From Urophycis tenuis (taxonomy: Eukaryota > Chordata > Actinopteri > Gadiformes > Phycidae): a stretch of 64,000 nt of DNA. The stretch covers positions 1,602,001-1,666,000 of the forward strand of contig JAXIVH010000012.1 of assembly GCA_036785325.1 (NCBI GenBank). Direction: 5' to 3'. The notes below the pieces were generated by a model. It did no database searches, was not told the origin of the DNA, and saw only the letters and a program-made list of their open reading frames with translations. The position numbers and the translations under genes were made by a program. Position 1 is the first letter of the stretch. Each line of letters starts with the position of its first letter. This document shows, piece after piece, positions 43,074 through 53,685 of the stretch.

Positions 43074-43481
43074 ATCCGGCCAACAGTTAAATCGAACACA
43101 ACTGGACTTAGATTTGTCTGTGAAGACGTTTCGCCTCTTATCCCAGCGGCTTCATCAGTTCGTAACGCATCAGTCTGACTAGTCCGCACTAGTCTGACAG
43201 ACAGTGGAGTTAGACCCAGGTATTTAACCTCAGTGGAGGTGTCCACCCACCAAACTCCTAAAACAATAGATCATTAGTGTAGCTTCACCTGACCATTGTT
43301 TGGGGCCTGTGAGTCATCTTGGTGGAAGATGATCATTAGGGGTGGGTGGGGCCACTGGAGAACGACAGTCGTTAGGTATGATGTGCAGTTAGTCTTCACA
43401 GACAAATCTAAGTCCAGTTGCGTTCGATTTAACTGTTGGCCGGATTAAACATGACCTGGATGAATGAGAACATTCATAGAC
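43074..43481 (-). mobile_element. Penelope-like element fragment with inverted ends
   Basis: The left AATCCGGCCAACAGTTAAAT and right ATTTAACTGTTGGCCGGATT form an inverted repeat of about 55 bp that includes GACTTAGATTTGTCTGTGAAGAC. A tail CATGACCTGGATGAATGAGA follows at 43449-43481. From memory, GACCTGGATGA tails and GAAGACGTTTCGCC blocks are typical of vertebrate Penelope-like elements, whose pLTRs can be inverted. CATAGCAAGGTGTA flanks both sides, but that is also the array unit. Confidence 0.65.
43125..43158 (-). ncRNA. Hammerhead-ribozyme-like motif
   Basis: On the minus strand CTGATGA (43158-43152), a stem-loop GCCGCT...AGAGGC with one G/A mismatch, then GAAAC and GTC (ending 43125). 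This is the hammerhead core order CUGAUGA, stem II, GAAA, UH/GUC. Such motifs are known in Penelope-like elements. Stem III would be very short, so any activity may need a dimer. Confidence 0.6.
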
Positions 43482-43885
43482 ATAGCAAGGTGTAGGATAG
43501 CTAGCAGTAACCCAAAGCATGGTGTAGGATAGCTAACATTAACCCATAGCAAGGTGTCGGATAGCTAGCACTAACCCAAAGCATGGTGTAGGATAGCTAA
43601 CATTAACCCATAGCATGGTGTAGGATAGCTAGCACTAACCCATAGCAAGGTGTAGGATAGCTAGCACTAACCCAAAGCATGGTGTAGGATAGCTAGCACT
43701 AACCCATAGCAAGGTTTAAGATAGCTAGCAGTAACCCAAAGCATGGTGTAGGATAGCTAACATTAACCCAAAGCATGGTGTCGGATAGCTAACATTAACC
43801 CATAGCATGGTGTAGGATAGCTAACATTAACCCATAGCATGGTGTAGCATAGCTAACATTAAGCCATAGCATGGTGTAGGATAGC

Positions 43886-45004
43886 TGTGTAATTTCTAGA
43901 TAATCCATCAAATACATGTTTCATGGTAAAAAAGGCAAATTTAATAAACATTCATGAGAAGATTATTTATTTTTCATTCATTTTTCATTGTCAATAACAA
44001 CGCAGTTGTTTTGAGCAAAGCATTAGCCAATAGTTACAGTTCAGTTTAATTAGTTACAATCTAATCTGATCAGAAACATAATCCAGGTTCAATAGATTTC
44101 TGATGAATGTACAAAAGTGTTTTTGATTCTAAAATATTTCTTAGATAAAAACAAAGGTGGTTTTGATTAGATTTGATTGATTAGATTGATTGATAGTGTG
44201 GAGTAGCTTCATACGGGCCTGCACTGGATCCCACTGAAGTTAATTTCTAAAGATCTTTTGAAAGTACCACCTACAAAGACAGCTACGTTGTTCCCAAACA
44301 CTCCGGAACACTGGACCCGTGGTGACCCCTCTAGAACCGGCCCTGTGGTGCCACTCTGGTTCGGCACCATTTTAGACCTAGACCATACAACTTAGAACCG
44401 TTCTGAGCATTTCCACCCAGAATGATTTTGTAAAGTGGCAGGTTTTCCAAGACCTGAAGCCCTGACGACATCATGAGTTATATCCCACAGGTTGGAGAGG
44501 GAAGGGAAAAGAAGAGCTACTGTCTACTGTGAGTGGTCTGTTGATGACGCATCCTTGATTCCAATGGTTCTGCTCAAAACAGGTTGGAACCCGGCTGGTT
44601 CGCTTAATAGCACCACAGGTACAAGAATCCTGGCGGAACCGGTCAAGATGCATAGCTCTTTGGGTGGAAAAGGGCTATGAAAGGTCTAAACTGGTTCAGG
44701 ACAGAAATAATTGCACTTTTGCCCACCTCATATGATATGAAGAATATTTTTTTCTCATATGTCCTGTCACGTGAGAGTTAAACTAAGCTATGACACATTT
44801 GCATGAAAAAAAGGCAGATGTGTACTATATTATAATAAGAGAGAGAGATTTAGGTGTAGACAGTGTAAGTACTGATACATTTGGCACTGTATCATGACAG
44901 TGTAAGTAGTGATAAATGTGGCACTGTATCATGACACTAAGTAGTGATAAATGTGGCACTGTATCATGACAGTGTAAGCAGTGATAAATGTGGCACTGTA
45001 TCAT
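43886..45004. other. Downstream of the ARAP-like stop: unassigned DNA and a possible MITE
   Basis: 44370-44690 has opposed ATTTCCACCCAGAA and TTTGGGTGGAAAAG motifs that could be sub-terminal inverted repeats of an old MITE; the ends were not defined. 44870-45004 holds three to four copies of a 45-48-bp unit with GTGATAAATGTGGCACTGTA. No clear polyadenylation signal of the ARAP-like gene was found. Confidence 0.45.
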
Positions 45005-45019
45005 TTATCATATATCTAC

Positions 45020-45123
<104 letters not shown>

Positions 45124-45265
45124 CATCCTGTTGTAAGTCTGTTCCTCTCAAGGAATACAAAGAGAATTTCATAGAATTAGAATTAAAAAGTCCATGTAAC
45201 CACTCCCATTGGTTAGCATGTGATTGGTTAGTAATCTCCTCTTCATCCTCTATTGCCTGGTTGAG

Positions 45266-45310
45266 TTAAAACACTGTGATCTGCTCCTCGTCCTCATCTT
45301 CCTCAGGAGT
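45266..45310 (-). CDS. ARAP-like last exon, acidic tail and stop
   Basis: 45 bp. TPEEDEDEEQITVF then TAA at 45266-45268; acceptor TTCCAG. In frame with the RhoGAP exon. It ends the protein before any RA domain. Confidence 0.85.
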   Translation of the reverse strand, partial: TPEEDEDEEQITVF

Positions 45311-45348
45311 CTGGAAGGAAAAATGTCAAATATCAGACACACACACAC

Positions 45349-45414
<66 letters not shown>
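45349..45414. repeat. (GT)n microsatellite abutting a splice donor
   Basis: On the gene strand (AC)n begins directly at the donor TTCTTG|GTACAC of the RhoGAP exon ending at 45417. Confidence 0.97.
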
Positions 45415-45416
<2 letters not shown>

Positions 45417-45558
45417 CAAGAACAGCAGAGAGTAGTGGATGATCATGTCTCTGGTCAAGCGGACCAGGTCTCCATGGTGATCCTGGAACAGAGTGGGAAC
45501 CAGGACTAGTGCCAGGTTCTGAGCAGTCATCTGGTTCTGAGCACTGAACATCTGAATC
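45417..45558 (-). CDS. ARAP-like RhoGAP exon C
   Basis: 142 bp. IQMFSAQNQMTAQNLALV then LVPTLFQDHHGDLVRLTR and DMIIHYSLLFL. Has the conserved NQM...NLA...PTLF block of RhoGAP domains. Acceptor CTCTAG, donor CTTG|GTACAC. Confidence 0.95.
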
Positions 45559-45574
45559 CTAGAGGAAAAAGAAC

Positions 45575-45830
45575 CATATAAGACACTATGTAACAGCTGG
45601 TTCTCAGAGGGCACTATATAACAGCTGGATCTCAGAAGACACTATATAACAGCTGGATCTCAGAAGACACTATATAACAGCTGGATCTCAGAAGACACTA
45701 TATAACAGCTGGATCTCAGACGACACTATAAAACAGCTGGATCTCAAAGGACACTATAAAACAGCTCGATCTTAGAGGACACTACATAACAGCTGCATCT
45801 TAACAGATAATATGAACATCTGCATCTCAG
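45575..45830. repeat. 27-bp minisatellite, about eight copies
   Basis: Unit GACACTATATAACAGCTGGA then TCTCAGA in the intron upstream of RhoGAP exon C. Confidence 0.92.
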
Positions 45831-45843
45831 AGTAAACACATAC

Positions 45844-45949
45844 ATGTAAAAGTGTCCGATGAGGGCATTCAGTGTAGCGCAGTTGTCTTCTGGTAGGCTT
45901 CGCAGTAACCTGCGGTAGCTTGCTAACCTTGCTGGCTCTTCAGGTTGGG
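45844..45949 (-). CDS. ARAP-like RhoGAP exon B
   Basis: 106 bp. QPEEPARLASYRRLLRSL then PEDNCATLNALIGHFYM. Acceptor CATAG, donor ACAT|GTATGT. Typical RhoGAP LP..N..TL..LI.H segment. Confidence 0.95.
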
Positions 45950-46126
45950 CTATGAGAGACATGATATGAGCCACAATAACACCATTCATAATCATATTCC
46001 TGAACATAAACATTGATGATTATAACATTATAATTATTATAATTATTATTATTATTATTATTAATATTATACAAAAAAGTTATAATGATAATATTATCAA
46101 TAATAATAATCACATTTCTTTCTCAC

Positions 46127-46336
46127 CTGCTGCCTTTACCCAGAGTTCCCTCTGTTTTGATGGGAAAAGGGGCGGCTGCTGGCGGACATATTGTTTGAGG
46201 GCGGAGCCAACGTCCAGAACTGCCTGCTCATCATCCTCCATGACGGCGGATTCAGGATGGCTCTGCAGGGCTTCCACCAATCGAGACACTTTGGAGGCGA
46301 GGCCACAGCGGCGATATATTCCATCCACTTGAAGAC
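46127..46336 (-). CDS. ARAP-like RhoGAP exon A with arginine finger
   Basis: 210 bp. LQVDGIYRRCGLASKVSR then LVEALQSHPESAVMEDDEQA, VLDVGSALKQYVRQQPPL and ELWVKAA. The R of GIYR is the catalytic arginine finger. Acceptor CTAAG, donor GCAG|GTGAGA. Confidence 0.95.
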
Positions 46337-46435
46337 CTTAGAGACAGACAGGTACGTGGACAGACCAAAAGGTAAGTAGGCAGCCAGACTAAAAGACAGG
46401 TAAGCAGGCAGCTAGACAGGCAGTCAGACAGTCAC

Positions 46436-46629
46436 CATGCTGGGTGATGTGAGAGATACATCGTTCCACTGCCAGAGGAACTCTTCCTTCAACCTTCAAC
46501 TTGTTCAGACCCGTGTTCTGATTGGCTGCAGGTGGCTGAGGCGCTGATCCGTGATTGGTTAGTGCATCCTTCAGATGGCCCAACCACGCCTCGCAGCTGT
46601 AGTCATCTTCAAACCTCAGTTGAACATCC
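46436..46629 (-). CDS. ARAP-like exon: end of PH, start of RhoGAP
   Basis: 194 bp. DVQLRFEDDYSCEAWLGH then LKDALTNHGSAPQPPAAN and VPLAVERCISHITQH. The W of EAWLGHL is the conserved PH C-terminal helix Trp. Acceptor GCGTAG, donor CATG|GTGACT. Confidence 0.94.
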
Positions 46630-46719
46630 CTACGCCAGGTTCAAGGTCAAAGTTAACACCAGCTCGATATGATATTACTTTTATTATTAGTCAATAGTGA
46701 GAACTAGTATATTTTGTCA

Positions 46720-46780
46720 GACAGACAGACAGACAGAAATACTTTAATGATCCCTGAGGGAAATTGCATAATTGTGCCTT
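46720..46780 (-). mobile_element. LINE tail fragment with (CAGA)n
   Basis: ACAGACAGAAATACTTTAAT then GATCCCTGAGGGAAATTGCA, the reverse of the tail at 19135-19230. Only the 3' end was recognised. Confidence 0.6.
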
Positions 46781-46857
46781 GAAAGGCAGAGTAGTCCTGG
46801 TTTGTGTGTGTCCCCCTTCACTTGGAAGCCCTGCTGTAGCTGACCGGACCGAAAACT

Positions 46858-47668
46858 GGACAGTGAGTGGACAGTGAGTGGACAGTGAGTGGACAGTGAG
46901 TGGACCGAGAGTGGACAGAGAGTGGACAGTGAGTGGACAGTGAGTGGACCGAGAGTGGACAGTGAGTGGACAGTAAGTGGACAGTGAGTGGACAGTGAGT
47001 GGACCGAGAGTGGACAGTGAGTGGACAGTAAGTGGACAGTGAGTGGACAGTGAGTGGACCGAGAGTGGACAGTGAGTGGACAGTAAGTGGACAGTGAGTG
47101 GACAGAGAGTGGACAGTGAGTGGACAGTGAGTGGACAGTGAGTGGACAGTGAGTGGACCAAGAGTGGACAGTGAGTGGACAGTAAGTGGACAGTGAGTGG
47201 ACAGTGAGTGGACAGAGAGTGGACAGTGAGTGGACAGTGAGTGGACAGAGAGTGGACAGTGAGTGGACAGTGAGTGGACAGAGAGTGGACAGTGAGTGGA
47301 CAGTGAGTGGACAGTAAGTGGACAGTGAGCGGACAGTGAGTGGACAGAGAGTGGACAGTGAGTGGACAGTGAGTGGACAGTGAGTGGACAGTAAGTGGAC
47401 AGTGAGTGGACAGTGAGTGGACAGAGAGTGGACAGTGAGTGGACAGTGAGTGGACAGTGAGTGGACAGAGAGTGGACAGTGAGTGGAAAGTGAGTGGACA
47501 GAGAGTGGACAGTGAGTGGACAGTGAGTGGACAGAGAGTGGACAGTGAGTGGACAGAGAGTGGACAGTGAGTGGACAGTGAGTGGACAGTGAGTGGACAG
47601 TGAGTGGACAGAGAGTGGACAGTGAGTGGACAGTGAGTGGACCGAGAGTGGACAGCAAGTGGATCGAG
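46858..47668. repeat. 11-bp minisatellite (GTGGACAGTGA), about 73 copies
   Basis: Very regular array with GAGAGTGG, AAGTGG and GACCGAG variants in an intron of the ARAP-like gene. With an 11-bp period all frames repeat every 33 bp and stay open on the minus strand, giving 150-304-codon LSTHCPL/TVHS frames. These are not considered genes. Confidence 0.96.
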
Positions 47669-48200
47669 AGTCTCTGCCTCCCTCCACAGCTTGCTGAGGC
47701 CTACTGTTGTACTTTAACTGTTGAATCTTTCTTCAAATTCAAGGTTTAACTATTTGAACCATCAGAAATGACAGGGGAAAAAAACTGCATCACTGAAAAC
47801 TGTTTTGAGAGGATCAATGGTGCAGCAGGAAAGGAACATGGCAGCAGAACCTTGATGGTTCTAAAGGCCCAAAAACTACATCAGTTATGCTGCACCCTGA
47901 CCCAGAACCCGGTGCCCTGACTGACCTGCATCAGACATAGTAACCTACATCTAAATGACCTGTCTGTGAGGCTGTGTCTCACCCTAATGTGTCTCTGAGG
48001 CTGTGTCTCACTCTAACCCTGTTGGAGTGTTTTGGCTTCCTTCACACAAAAGCAACAAGTAGAAACAAACTCCCCCCATCTCAGAACCCAAAAACTCATA
48101 ATCAATAGCTAGATGTACTAGGACCTTGGTAACCACCATCATAGCACTTTATGGTGTCTTCAGCACTACGTATATGTGTGTGCATGTGAGAAGGACAAAC
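47669..48200. other. ARAP-like intron, no recognised feature
   Basis: Mostly unique sequence with two short copies of CTGTGAGGCTGTGTCTCACC near 47965-48015. No transposon or exon was recognised. Confidence 0.5.
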
Positions 48201-48246
48201 CTTTTTCCTGTCAGAAGGTGAATTCTGTTTTCATTTGGGTCGATTT
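48201..48246 (-). CDS. ARAP-like small PH exon
   Basis: 46 bp. IDPNENRIHLLTGK flanked by split Glu and Arg codons. Acceptor TTCGTAG, donor AAAAAG|GTTTGT. Phase links KTHYE upstream to RDVQLRF downstream, which supports it despite its size. Confidence 0.88.
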
Positions 48247-48349
48247 CTACGAAATAAAGATGTGAGCAGCTCTGTCAACATCAGACTATCAGGCTGTGTT
48301 TAACAGTATGAGCATGGCCGTGTTTAACAGTATTAACTATGTGAGTTAC

Positions 48350-48545
48350 CATAGTGTGTTTTTGAGTCCAGTGGCAGTTTGATTGGGAGAAGTTGGTCCT
48401 TTTGGACCAAACTGGTGTAAATGGAAACTCCAGCAGAACTAAGGACAGCCCATCCTTCAGGGCATCTGAAACCATCCAGGAGGCACACTCTGCTGACAGC
48501 CAGGACCCCGTACGCCTCCTCAGACATGCCTAGTGGAAGGATGGC
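48350..48545 (-). CDS. ARAP-like exon: start of second PH domain
   Basis: 196 bp. AILPLGMSEEAYGVLAVS then RVCLLDGFRCPEGWAVLS, SAGVSIYTSLVQKDQLLP and IKLPLDSKTHY. Acceptor TACACAG, donor TATG|GTAACT. Confidence 0.93.
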
Positions 48546-48589
48546 CTGTGTACACAGAAACATAAACATCATGCCCACGTTGAGACAGT

Positions 48590-49389
48590 AAAGTACAGCA
48601 CAGAGACAGTAGAGACAGTAGAGGTAGTAGAGTACAGTACAGAGACAGTAGACTGTAGAGGTACTAGAGTACAATACAGAGACAGTAGAGGTAGTAGAGT
48701 ACAGTACAGAGACAGTAGACTGTAGAGGTACTAGAGTACAATACAGAGACAGTAGAGGTAGTAGAGTACAGCACAGAGACAGTAGACTGTAGAGGTACTA
48801 GAGTACAATACAGAGACAGTAGAGGTACTAGAGTACAGTACAGAGACAGTAGACTGTAGAGGTACTAGAGTACAATACAGAGACAGTAGAGGTAGTAGAG
48901 TACAGTACAGAGACAGTAGACTGTAGAGGTACTAGAGTACAATACAGAGACAGTAGAGGTAGTAGAGTACAGCACAGAGACAGTAGACTGTAGAGGTACT
49001 AGAGTACAATACAGAGACAGTAGAGGTAGTAGAGTACAGTACAGAGACAGTAGAGGTAGTAGAGTACAGTACAGAGACAGTAGAGACAGTAGAGGTAGTA
49101 GAGTACAGTACAGAGACAGTAGACTGTAGAGGTACTAGAGTACAATACAGAGACAGTAGAGGTAGTAGAGTACAGTACAGAGACAGTAGAGGTAGTAGAG
49201 TACAGCACAGAGACAGTAGAGGTAGTAGAGTACAGTACAGAGACAGTAGAGGTAGTAGAGTACAGTACAGAGACAGTAGAGGTAGTAGAGTACAGTACAG
49301 AGACAGTAGAGACAGTAGAGGTAGTAGAGTACAGTACAGAGACAGTAGAGACAGTAGAGGTAGTAGAGTACAGTACAGAGACAGTAGAG
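48590..49389. repeat. 30-bp minisatellite, left part
   Basis: Unit GAGACAGTAGAGGTAGTAGA then GTACAGTACA with ACTGTAGAGG and GCACAG variants. Interrupted by the 4.3-kb element and resumed at 53686-54915. Long STVSVLYSTT-type frames are repeat artefacts. Confidence 0.95.
49382..49389. repeat. 8-bp target duplication CAGTAGAG, left copy
   Basis: Matches 53686-53693 exactly. CAGTAGAG also occurs in every array unit, so the match supports insertion but is not independent proof of duplication. Confidence 0.75.
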
Positions 49390-52196
49390 CAGTGTGCGAA
49401 ATACAGGGGGGCTTGAGGGTGCTCGACCCCCCCGATTAACCCATGAGACCCCCTGAAAGACTCAAAAGCAAAACTTGAGGAGGGTCTCAAATTTTGCCGA
49501 AAATAAAATAAAAAATATATTTTATTGTCACTAATGATCAGTTCAATGTGTTTAAGCTCACCATGTCCACTATTCAGAATTAAAAACATTTTTTCACAAT
49601 TTTTTGCACTATTTTTTGCCAAGCGGAGCCAGCCAGTCCTGTGCACGTATGCAAATTGTTAAGTGTGTGTGTGTGTGTTTGTTGTAGGCTATTAGACTGA
49701 TTATCTCGGCTTGCATCCATGAAATATAGTAATGTTTGCGTACTTGCACCTATTATCACGCGAGTTGTGGGGAAATTCTATGTTCAAAGTGTAATTTTAG
49801 AAGAACGCAACATATTCGGCTACTTAAAATACCAGTTTCTTGATCACGTTTAAGTTTACTTTCCCATGAACAAGTCGTTTTTCCGCGGAAATGAACATTG
49901 TTAAAATTATCTATGATAATACTGGGGTCGACTCATGCAGCCCCATTATCACACACAGCCACTTTGAAGGTTTTTTTGTGGTGCCGGTGAGTGTTCCATG
50001 CTGAAATGGACACATAAATGTTCTACAGTGTTTTATATTGATAAGTAAGGTGTAGCCTACAGAACCCATTTTTGGCATACTTATAGCTTAAATACCTGTC
50101 TTGTATGAGAACCTTTATCCTTTCTTTTATCTGTTGGTGGTTGCTCGCAATTGTTAGGCGGTGGGCCAAGTCCCTCTATCTCGCTTAGTTTTTGAGTTTA
50201 GATATTCCCCCAAGGTGTGTAGCTCATATTTTAAAATCGACTGTTTAAATAATTCATGAACACTTTACTGATTGTTTCCACCGTGAATTGTTGCACATTT
50301 ACATATAATTTAGAGATAATTTCGAGAGACGATCACAAAATTGTGGTGGGTTGAGCTTTGGCTGAGCTCCAATCAAAGCTTGTGTTGTGACGTTATTGAA
50401 TTGAGTTAACCAATCACGTTATTCGTTTAACCGGCGTCACTCCAAAGCCAGGAAGTAAACATCCAGTTGGAGGAAGGGAGAAACGAGTGCGTGTATCTCC
50501 GTTAGACCAGGTAAACTTTGTTTTACATTGACACTTCGACATGTGAATATTGCTTGTTATGTTTTGGTTGAAAAGAATCCATGTAATGTCTTGCTATTGA
50601 ATATTCAAACATGTATTCAGTCTGTAAATCCAAATGAACAAGATATCCAAAATCAGTAAGAATGTTCTGTTACAACAAGAGATATGTTGTCTTTAAACTA
50701 GGATTTGGTGTGTATTATTATTTGATCAACAACTAGCTAGTATTTATTTTACTATAATCTTATGTTGAATCTGTGCATCTTTCCCCTGTTAAATTCCAAA
50801 CTTCTCTGTCCAAATGTGTGAACAGTGGCAAGCACTTCTCTGTTCAAATGTGAAGATGCTAAAGTGTACTCTAATGTGATGTTCTCACAGGCATAACTCT
50901 GTGTAATGTCTGTCTGGCAACCTGGTCATTATCTAACTTTAGTCTTTATCTTACTTCAACCTTATCTGTATCTAGACAACACACACAGTACATGGGAAGG
51001 ACATCAAGACCCAAGAAGTGATGGTGACTTCAGGCTCACTTCCCCAACACCCACCCTGTCAGCCTTCACCATTGAGATCCCCTTGACCACATGCTGACTG
51101 TAGAGAGGGAACTGTCAACGAAGAGCCTCTCTGCTGCTTGCACTACTCAGGCCATTTGCAATGCCATCAGTATTGTGCAGGACCCCTCCCATGGCCTCTT
51201 CTGCCCCCTTGCATCAGTGAAAGAGCTTCACAGCCTCAGTTGCAGAACATTTCAGACTGAATAACTGAATCTAGCTGCCTCATGAATACATTGCCTCTCC
51301 TATTCTCCCTGAACTCCATTTCCTTCCCCGTCTGAACCCACCTGTTACTGCAGCACCTCACACCCAGATAACCTAAGGGCAGCTGATTCTGTCACACAGA
51401 TTCACTAGCACTTTACACTTTCATGCTGGTACACACTGTTTCTATTCCTGAATCTGCTATAAACTAATCCTACAAATTGCACTGCTTTTTGTGTGCCTTC
51501 CCTGTGTTGTCCACTGTATATTCATAATATGGCTTGTAACATTGCACCCTTGTATCAATATACAGTCCATGCTGTATGCAATGTGAATGCATACTCCGCA
51601 CTACTTGTGGTACATATTGCATGTTATTTTGGTAAAAAATGAAAATCCCTCTCAGCAGTAGTATGCCGTTACGTGTGTTGCTGATGTGACAAGGAAGTGC
51701 TGCTTGAAATTATGAATCAGATGCATAACGCACCAATACACACTTGAACAGTGGTCGTATAGAAGCATGTGGTTTCTCTTTCTTTTAAGAACTTTGCTAT
51801 GTACTCTATGTACATAGTGTGTACTGTGCAAGTGAGAGTTTCATCTCTTTTTCAGTTATCATCAAAGATTCTAGAGCGCTCCGCTCTGCTTCACTCACAT
51901 ACTGTATACCTTACCCTTTTGGGGAGTACTCTATTTCATACTATCTCTCAATAAAGGTAAAAACAGATGGTAGATGCTGTTTATCTTGCTTTAGTCCAGG
52001 AAACACATTGGGACACTTATAACAATGCGCAGGCACAAAAAAACCTACAATATTTTACACATATGCTACACTCTCGCCAGGGTGCTGACCACAGGGGTAT
52101 ACATACATTTCATGACTGGCCGTTCATCATTGATTTCTAGTTCTACTTGTAGAAACCAGATCCTCATAGAGAATTAGAATATATTACTACAAACCT

Positions 52197-52430
52197 TCAC
52201 TGTCTTGAGCTGCCTTTTCTCTCCTCTGCTCTTGCAATATGCTCTTTGTTGGTGAAGAGCATGTAGCACTCTCGGTAGTATCCAACATTAGCTGGCACAT
52301 CTTGGATGTTATCCAAGTTCAGCTTATATGCCACTATGGCATTTTCAGCAATTATACTCTGCATGGTTTGCAGGTTCACCCATGAATGTGCACATTGTAC
52401 AAATTTTGCCCAACTTGTCTGGGAAAAAGG
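52197..52430 (-). CDS. Exon-like ORF in the 4.3-kb element, function unknown
   Basis: After a good acceptor (TTTTTCCCAG at about 52430) the frame reads TSWAKFVQCAHSWVNLQTMQ, IIAENAIVAYKLNLDNIQ, VPANVGYYRECYMLFTNKEH and IARAEER to a stop. A CxxxW...GYYRECY..F pattern with spaced Cys/His resembles N-terminal domains of some uncharacterised fish proteins, as far as I recall. It may be a partial gene carried by the element or the first part of its own protein. No further exon was recognised. Confidence 0.4.
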   Translation of the reverse strand, partial: PFSQTSWAKFVQCAHSWVNLQTMQSIIAENAIVAYKLNLDNIQDVPANVGYYRECYMLFTNKEHIARAEERKGSSRQ

Positions 52431-53074
52431 AGTTACAGGGCTATTTGCAGTTGCAGCTACATGCATGCAGCACATCATTTTCAGTATTACTACTAGCATA
52501 CACACGTGTCTGTAGATAGTGTCATCTGTGTAGACAAAATTAGACAAAATGCTACCAACATCTGTCTATCGATACCTCTGAAGTTGGAAGTCCATAATCT
52601 GAGCAGAAAGGTGTTCCACATCAGCAAGACTACAGTCCGTTATCCTATGGTAGAGCCTTTGCAAATTCGTCTACACAAAAGTATTACAAACAGTCAATTT
52701 TAGAAGTTTATGGCAAAAATGCATTCATTCATTCATTCAAGAGAGCGGCACACAAGCGTCACCCCTCGTTGTTTACTTCCTGTTGTCAAGGGAACGCAGC
52801 GGATTTCTGTAGCAGTCTTGTGAATTTGCCAGTTTAAAAATGTGAGCATTTTGAATGGTTTTTACGTCTCATGTGCGCGAAACAAAGTTGGAAACAATGT
52901 CTGTAGTGCTTAGGTGATTTTTTTAAATGTCATCAGTAAAAAAAATCTTACACACCCGATCGGAATTTACGAAATTCACAATATCGAAGCTCGGCCCACC
53001 GACTATGTATGATAAACCAGAAATTGTGCAATAATAGGGGCCGTGCGATAATAGGCGTTAAGTATGCTATAGAC

Positions 53075-53596
53075 CAGTGGTTCTCAAATGGGGGTACGCG
53101 TACCTAGGGGTACGTGAAGGCACTCCAGGGGGTACGTGAGATTTTAAAATATACATATATTAAAAAAGTAGCATCCATGCAAAAATCCTTTAAAAATAAT
53201 AATTTAATAAATATTTCAGGAAAATACAAGTTCATAAAATGAACTTTATATTTTAGTAGGCTATTCAATTTCGTTATCCTAAAAACCCAGAGTCCCCCCA
53301 TACCAGGATGGTTCGACCCAACCTGTCACATGCCAGCTGCCATCGCCTGTTAATTTAGTCAAAATTTAGTCATGGATTATTAACATTTAAAATGTTCTAA
53401 ATAGTTTTTTTCCAAAAGTTTGAATTTTGTATGCGTTCATCAGTTCCAAAGTTTAATAAATTAGACACTGATGGCACAGTTCTCTGTTTTAAGTCTTTTT
53501 TTCTCAACTAAAAATGCTTTGTGCTGGTTAGGGGGTACTTGGCTGAAAAAATATTTCACAGGGGGTACATCACTGAAAAAAGGTTGAGAACCACTG
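53075..53596. mobile_element. Nested hAT-type MITE (CAGTGGTTCTCAA ends)
   Basis: Left CAGTGGTTCTCAAATGGGGG and right GGTTGAGAACCACTG. The interior has GGGGGTACGTGA-type motifs at both ends. No matching 8-bp duplication was seen, so one flank may have changed. It lies inside the larger 4.3-kb element near its right end. Confidence 0.75.
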
Positions 53597-53685
53597 ACCT
53601 ACTGCATGAGAAAATTTAGATCGATATTGATCAACAATCGGGAGATGGGGACCCCCCCGAATATTGATGGGTATTTCGCACACTG

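Larger units (their letters stand above)
40995..43885. repeat. 32-bp minisatellite, about 75-80 copies, with higher-order structure
   Basis: Unit AACATTAACCCATAGCATGG then TGTAGGATAGCT, alternating with CTAGCACTAACCCATAGCAA-type units. Multi-unit blocks recur: for example, the series with AACATGAACCC, GCCTGG and TAACATGG markers appears around 41300-41720 and again around 42200-42640. It is split by the Penelope-like fragment at 43074-43481. Confidence 0.95.
49390..53685. mobile_element. 4.3-kb element with hAT-like ends and possible internal transcription units
   Basis: Outer ends CAGTGTGCGAAATAC and GTATTTCGCACACTG form a 15-bp perfect inverted repeat, followed inward by C/G-rich CCCCCCCGA-type sequence on both sides. 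The CAG start and 8-bp flanks fit hAT. No hAT transposase was recognised. The interior has two AGGAAGTAAACA motifs facing each other (50453 plus, 52772 minus), a plus-strand donor-like CCAG|GTAAAC at 50511 with an AATAAA at 51950, and a minus-strand exon-like ORF at 52197-52430. Base composition is balanced, unlike the flanking minisatellite. Confidence 0.75.

Noticed and set aside
46744..47687. Three long minus-strand frames (up to 304 codons) of LSTHCPL/TVHS repeats
   Set aside because: They arise from an 11-bp tandem repeat that stays open in all three frames. There is no independent start, splice or conservation signal.
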